Positions 60,818-64,000 of a stretch of 64,000 bases of DNA are shown one piece after another. The notes below the pieces were generated by a model. It was given only the letters and a program-made list of their open reading frames with translations, searched no databases and had not been told where the DNA came from. Position numbers and translations under genes: made by a program. The stretch covers positions 62,001-126,000 of the forward strand of contig CANPXF010000001.1 in NCBI GenBank assembly GCA_947585745.1. The letters are read 5' to 3'. Position 1 is the first letter of the stretch; every line of letters begins with the position of its first letter. Source of the stretch: an uncultured Clostridia bacterium. Its GTDB lineage: Bacteria > Bacillota > Clostridia > Oscillospirales > Acutalibacteraceae.

Positions 60818-61318
60818 ATGGAAAAGAATTTAGGATTAAACAAGCCTTTAAAAATTCAAACCGTAATAATAATTTTGTTAATTTTTATTTTTATAATACT
60901 TGAAACATATTGTATCGTTTTTCAATGGTATAACGATAATAAAAAAAGCAGTTATGATTTGGTATATCTTGAGAAGATATATAATGAAGATGAAAAGCTT
61001 TTTAATAACTGCGCCGAACGGATAAATGAAAATAACATTTTAACGATTTCTCATAATAAAAGCGATATAAATAATATTAAAAACAGCGTCTTAAATAATA
61101 CGCTGTATTATGAATTTGCGGGTACTAAAAAAAGTCTTAACGGTTATTATGATGTTGAAAAGCTTTTCGATAAGTACGATTTTGACGTTATTGAAAGGGA
61201 AGATGATAAAATTTATTTATCGTATTTTTCCCCGTCAATACAATTGGTTTATTCAAAACATAAAGTAAAAAACAGCAGGCGGATTTCAGACTTTTGGTAT
61301 GTGGAATACATTTTGTAA
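60818..61318 (+). CDS. Membrane-anchored protein of unknown function
   Basis: The 166-aa protein has one N-terminal helix (TVIIILLIFIFIILETYCIVFQW) followed by an exposed, Asn/Lys/Asp-rich domain of about 130 residues (YDVEKLFDKYDFDVIEREDDKIYLSYFSPSIQLVYSK). No domain recognised. Its gene follows the four-helix protein gene after two bases with GAGGTGTAG as ribosome site, so the two probably act together. AT-rich. Confidence 0.6.
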   Translation: MEKNLGLNKPLKIQTVIIILLIFIFIILETYCIVFQWYNDNKKSSYDLVYLEKIYNEDEKLFNNCAERINENNILTISHNKSDINNIKNSVLNNTLYYEFAGTKKSLNGYYDVEKLFDKYDFDVIEREDDKIYLSYFSPSIQLVYSKHKVKNSRRISDFWYVEYIL

Positions 61319-61442
61319 AAATTGATTCGCAAACTAAACACACTTGCGCGCCATAGTAATTACATTTTATATTTATGTCACAAAAGAGAAAACAACAAAT
61401 ATTCTGTTAAAAACATAATAAGTTTTAATATAAACATAAAAC

Positions 61443-61472
61443 AGGGCGCGCCGTCATCTGTCGGCGCGCCCT
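61443..61472 (-). terminator. Terminator of the second ECF sigma operon
   Basis: AGGGCGCGCCG and CGGCGCGCCCT pair over an 8-nt loop and the minus strand continues GTTTTATGTTT. The GC-rich stem stands out against the AT-rich surroundings. Confidence 0.88.
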
Positions 61473-61488
61473 AAAAGGGGAATGGCTG

Positions 61489-62433
61489 TTAGTTTTCAAT
61501 TACAAAATCAAGTTTTTTGTTGCCCGTATATTTGAGCTTGATTGTTTTCGTTTCTGTCGTATTGTCCGTGTAGGTTACCGTGACCAGTATTTCAGCTTTA
61601 TTTAATGTCTTTTTCTGAATTTCCTTTTCAAGCTGTTTGTATCTTGTGTCAGTACGCTTTAAAGTGTTAATCTCCTTAACCCGTTTTGCAATCTCCGTAT
61701 CGCTGTGGTCGCTTTCAAGGAGAAGAGTAAAACACTTTGACTTGAACTCATTTTTCAGAATAACCTGCTCGCTTCCGTCAACATTCTTTGAATTGTCGTA
61801 GGTGAAACCGTCGCAGACCACGCTGTATTTTTTGTCCGCGTATTTTTTAAATTCTTCAAGAGTGTACTGCGAGTTTTTAAGGCTGTTATAATCGCTGAAA
61901 TCGGCGAGCGCCTTTTCTTTAATATAATTCTTTCCGACCGTCGACGGCTCCAAGTCAAAAAGTATTCCCTTTTTCGTGGATTTAAGATTGATTGTCTTTA
62001 CGTTCGTACCTATAAAATTCAGATTTTCTATTACAAAATATTCGGCGAAATAGTCGTAATATCCGTCTTTCAGATACGGACTTCCGTCGGGGTTATCCAT
62101 AAAAAAGCCTGACATTGCCGTATCTGAATATCCCCGGGTTATATAGTTATCGTTTCCGTTTAACGCCTCGGCGTTCGCAACGATTGAGAACGAATTTCTC
62201 GGCTGTCCGAGGCTTCCTAACCCTATAAATGCTCCCGTAGCGAATAAAATCAGCGCGAGGGTGACGGCAATCGGTTTTAAGCTAAAAGCGGACTTTCTTT
62301 TCCTTTTATTGTATTTTTCATTTTTCATATCCTCTTTTGCCTGATACATCTTTGCGGATAAAATGTTTTTCTGCTCACGGCTAAGACCTATGGAGTCGTT
62401 TTCCATTTTATATTTGTTTACATCAAATGTCAT
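61489..62433 (-). CDS. Transmembrane anti-sigma-like protein
   Basis: The 314-aa protein has a cytoplasmic N-terminal segment of about 50 residues (GLSREQKNILSAKMYQAKEDMKN), one membrane helix (PIAVTLALILFATGAFIGL) and an extracellular part ending ILVTVTYTDNTTETKTIKLKYTG, the same end pattern as the anti-sigma candidate at 26493-27299. It overlaps its sigma gene by 11 bases. No zinc motif is visible. The signal is unknown. Confidence 0.72.
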   Translation of the reverse strand: MTFDVNKYKMENDSIGLSREQKNILSAKMYQAKEDMKNEKYNKRKRKSAFSLKPIAVTLALILFATGAFIGLGSLGQPRNSFSIVANAEALNGNDNYITRGYSDTAMSGFFMDNPDGSPYLKDGYYDYFAEYFVIENLNFIGTNVKTINLKSTKKGILFDLEPSTVGKNYIKEKALADFSDYNSLKNSQYTLEEFKKYADKKYSVVCDGFTYDNSKNVDGSEQVILKNEFKSKCFTLLLESDHSDTEIAKRVKEINTLKRTDTRYKQLEKEIQKKTLNKAEILVTVTYTDNTTETKTIKLKYTGNKKLDFVIEN

Positions 62434-62923
62434 TGTAATGCTCCCTTTCTAAAATTATTTTGAGCTTTTCCCTGCCCCGCGCAAGCCTTTGCTTTACCGC
62501 CGAGCGGGAAATTTTGAGGACCTTTGAAATTTCGTCTGTTTTCATATCCTCATAGTAGTGCAAATATATTACGGTACTGTATTTTTCGGAAAGCTTTCCA
62601 ACGGACTGCAACAGGGTTAAGTCCCTGTAATTCTGATTAAACTCAAGATTTTCAGCCTCGCTTAAACTTATATCTCGGTTTCTGCACGCCTTTTTCATCA
62701 AATCTTTTGAGCAGTTGACGGCTACCCGTATAAGCCACGCCTTGAGATGTTCCTTGTCCTTAATTTTGTCCGTGTTTTTTATAAGACGTATAAAAACCTC
62801 CTGACAAACGTCGAACGAGTCCTGTTCATTGTGAGTTATATTCAGAGCTATTCTGTAAATGGTGTCGGAATATTCATTTACAGCCTCTTCGATAAAATTA
62901 TCAGCGCTAAACAATTTCATCAT
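62423..62923 (-). CDS. ECF-type RNA polymerase sigma factor
   Basis: The 166-aa protein shows region 2 (YSDTIYRIALNITHNEQDSFDVCQEVFIRLIKNTDKIK with HLKAWLIRVAVNCSKDLMK) and region 4 (YSTVIYLHYYEDMKTDEISKVLKISRSAVKQRLARGREKLK). A GGAGGAAAG site serves a double ATG, so the start may be at 62923 or 62920. Its partner anti-sigma follows with overlap. It differs from the first ECF factor in this window and has no surface-protein genes in its operon. Confidence 0.93.
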   Translation of the reverse strand: MMKLFSADNFIEEAVNEYSDTIYRIALNITHNEQDSFDVCQEVFIRLIKNTDKIKDKEHLKAWLIRVAVNCSKDLMKKACRNRDISLSEAENLEFNQNYRDLTLLQSVGKLSEKYSTVIYLHYYEDMKTDEISKVLKISRSAVKQRLARGREKLKIILEREHYNDI

Positions 62924-62959
62924 CTTTCCTCCTTTGTAAATAACACGAACAACTCTTCC

Positions 62960-63625
62960 AAAAAGTTACTTTTATATATCCACGTCAGACATTGCAGTCC
63001 CTATCTGACGGTTCATCTCCCCCAGATGTTTTTGCCCCTGTCTCGCTTTGGATAGTAAGGACAGGTTCTGCGGTATGCTTTTTAAATTTTTTAAAAACTT
63101 TTCCGCTCTATCTTTTTTGAATAGGAAATAAAAGTTAACCTCTAAATCTAATTCTTAATTTTTAATTTTTAATTCTTAATTTTTTACCCGTGCAGTCCCT
63201 CTCTGACGGTTCATCTCCCCCAGATGTTTTTGCCCCTGTCTTGTTTTGGATACAGAGGACAGGTTCTGCGGTATGCTTTTTAAAATTTTTAAAAACTTTT
63301 CCGCTCTATCTTTTTTGAATAGGAAATAAAAGTTAACCTCTAAATCTAATTCTTAATTTTTAATTTTTAATTCTTAATTTTTTACCCGTGCAGTCCCTCT
63401 CGGACAAATCATATCCCCCATACAATTGTACCTCTGTCTTGTTTTGGATAGAAAGGATAAAGTTGTGCGAAAAATCGTTATATATTAATATTGAAAATTT
63501 TACTTACATTTTTCTACCGCAGAACCTGCCCTCTCTATCCAAAGTAAGATAGAGGAAGAAAGGTTTGGGGGATATGCTTTTTAGAGAGGGACTGCAATGT
63601 CTGACGTGGAGATATAAAAATTCTT
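62960..63625. repeat. Cluster of four intergenic repeat units, including a 198-bp tandem duplication
   Basis: Forward units at about 62975-63073, 63190-63271 and 63388-63470, and a reverse unit at 63517-63617. The first two, with spacer and heptamers, form a nearly exact 198-bp tandem repeat. The last two face each other. The region between the sigma gene and the CAP gene holds no other feature except the CAP ribosome site. Confidence 0.88.
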
Positions 63626-63707
63626 AATTTTTAAATATTAAGCCATATATTACTTGTTGAATTTCTCATTTTATTATCATATAATTAAAGATAAAAGGAG
63701 AGATTTT

Positions 63708-64000
63708 ATGAAAAAGATAACAAAACCGCTTGCGGTTATTTTATCATTATTAATTCTTATGTGTTCGTTCGCTGTTTCCGTTTCGGCCGCGGACAGCGTT
63801 GAGGTTAAAGGCAATTTTGACTACAATAACGCGTCTGAAATGCTTAGACTGGTAAACAATTTAAGAGCGGAAAACGGCGCGGGAAAACTTGAAATGGATA
63901 TGACTCTCGTTAATCAGGCGATGATACGCGCGGCAGAATGCGCGGTGTCGTTTTCTCATACAAGACCGAACGGCAAAAGCTGGAGTACATATACAAGTTG
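63708..64000 (+). CDS. Secreted CAP/SCP-domain protein, 3' end outside window
   Basis: Not in the ORF track because the window ends inside it. From the ATG at 63708 (AAAGGAGAG upstream) it encodes a signal peptide (PLAVILSLLILMCSFAVSVSA) and the start of a CAP domain: ASEMLRLVNNLRAENGAGKLEMDMTLVNQAMIRAAECAVSFSHTRPNGKSW. This is the first helix and the H-T-R-P-N-G-x-x-x loop of bacterial SCP/PR1 proteins such as YkwD. Function of bacterial members is unclear. At least 97 codons are visible. Confidence 0.9.
   Translation, partial: MKKITKPLAVILSLLILMCSFAVSVSAADSVEVKGNFDYNNASEMLRLVNNLRAENGAGKLEMDMTLVNQAMIRAAECAVSFSHTRPNGKSWSTYTS

Overview
The window looks like a chromosome segment from a low-to-mid-GC gut-type Clostridia (Ruminococcaceae/Oscillospiraceae, Ruminococcus-like). 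Grounds: strong AAGGAGG-type ribosome binding sites, sigmaA promoters with 17-bp spacers, many secreted proteins ending in lysine-rich Big_2-like Ig modules, BspA-type leucine-rich repeats, GlnRS beside GluRS, split class I fumarase, and an NRPS of the C-A-T-C-A-T-reductase type known from gut Clostridia. The species is inference; I could run no search.

Layout. 1-7.6 kb: 3' end of a BspA-like LRR surface protein, tRNA-Trp, a HIRAN/J-domain gene pair, a UDG-like protein and a large propeller-like secreted protein. 7.6-19.9 kb: the most distinctive locus, with a divergent STAS anti-anti-sigma gene and zinc-ribbon gene on one side, and on the other a MATE exporter fused to a degenerate RsbW-like ATPase domain, a 2429-aa NRPS with terminal reductase, an RsbW-like kinase and a membrane SpoIIE/RsbU-type phosphatase. 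A biosynthetic enzyme, its probable exporter and all components of a partner-switching circuit therefore sit together. 19.9-22.8 kb: a lipoprotein, a second MATE exporter and a flavodoxin-fold oxidoreductase.

22.8-27.8 kb: a probable four-gene operon of ECF sigma, anti-sigma and two secreted proteins, one with alternating FIVAR and protease-propeptide-like domains. 28-33.4 kb: a methyltransferase, two AT-rich membrane acyltransferases in a cassette flanked by 90-bp direct repeats exactly 1300 bp apart, an XRE regulator, a secreted Ig protein plus the remnant of its paralogue, and a GNAT enzyme. 33.5-36.5 kb: Fur-family regulator and zinc/manganese ABC importer, with a perfect 23-bp palindrome at the promoter. 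36.6-46.2 kb: DUF421 protein, two-component system, fumarase, GNAT, a secreted Thr/Ser/Glu-rich protein with a hidden 46-aa peptide gene, OGG1-type glycosylase and a DUF6062-like protein.

46.2-64 kb: DUF3298-type secreted protein, glycogen branching enzyme with a histone-H1-like tail, TetR regulator with heterodimeric ABC exporter, a 3D-domain cell-wall protein with a WalR-like site, GltX-GlnS, two small AT-rich genes, a second ECF sigma/anti-sigma pair and the start of a CAP-domain secreted protein.

Four intergenic regions carry about eleven copies of a 60-100 bp repeat (core TTTTGGATA, C-rich box CATATCCCCCA) in tandem and inverted arrangement, next to runs of TTAATTC-like heptamers. I do not recognise this family. 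No rRNA, CRISPR array, transposase, prophage or origin was seen.
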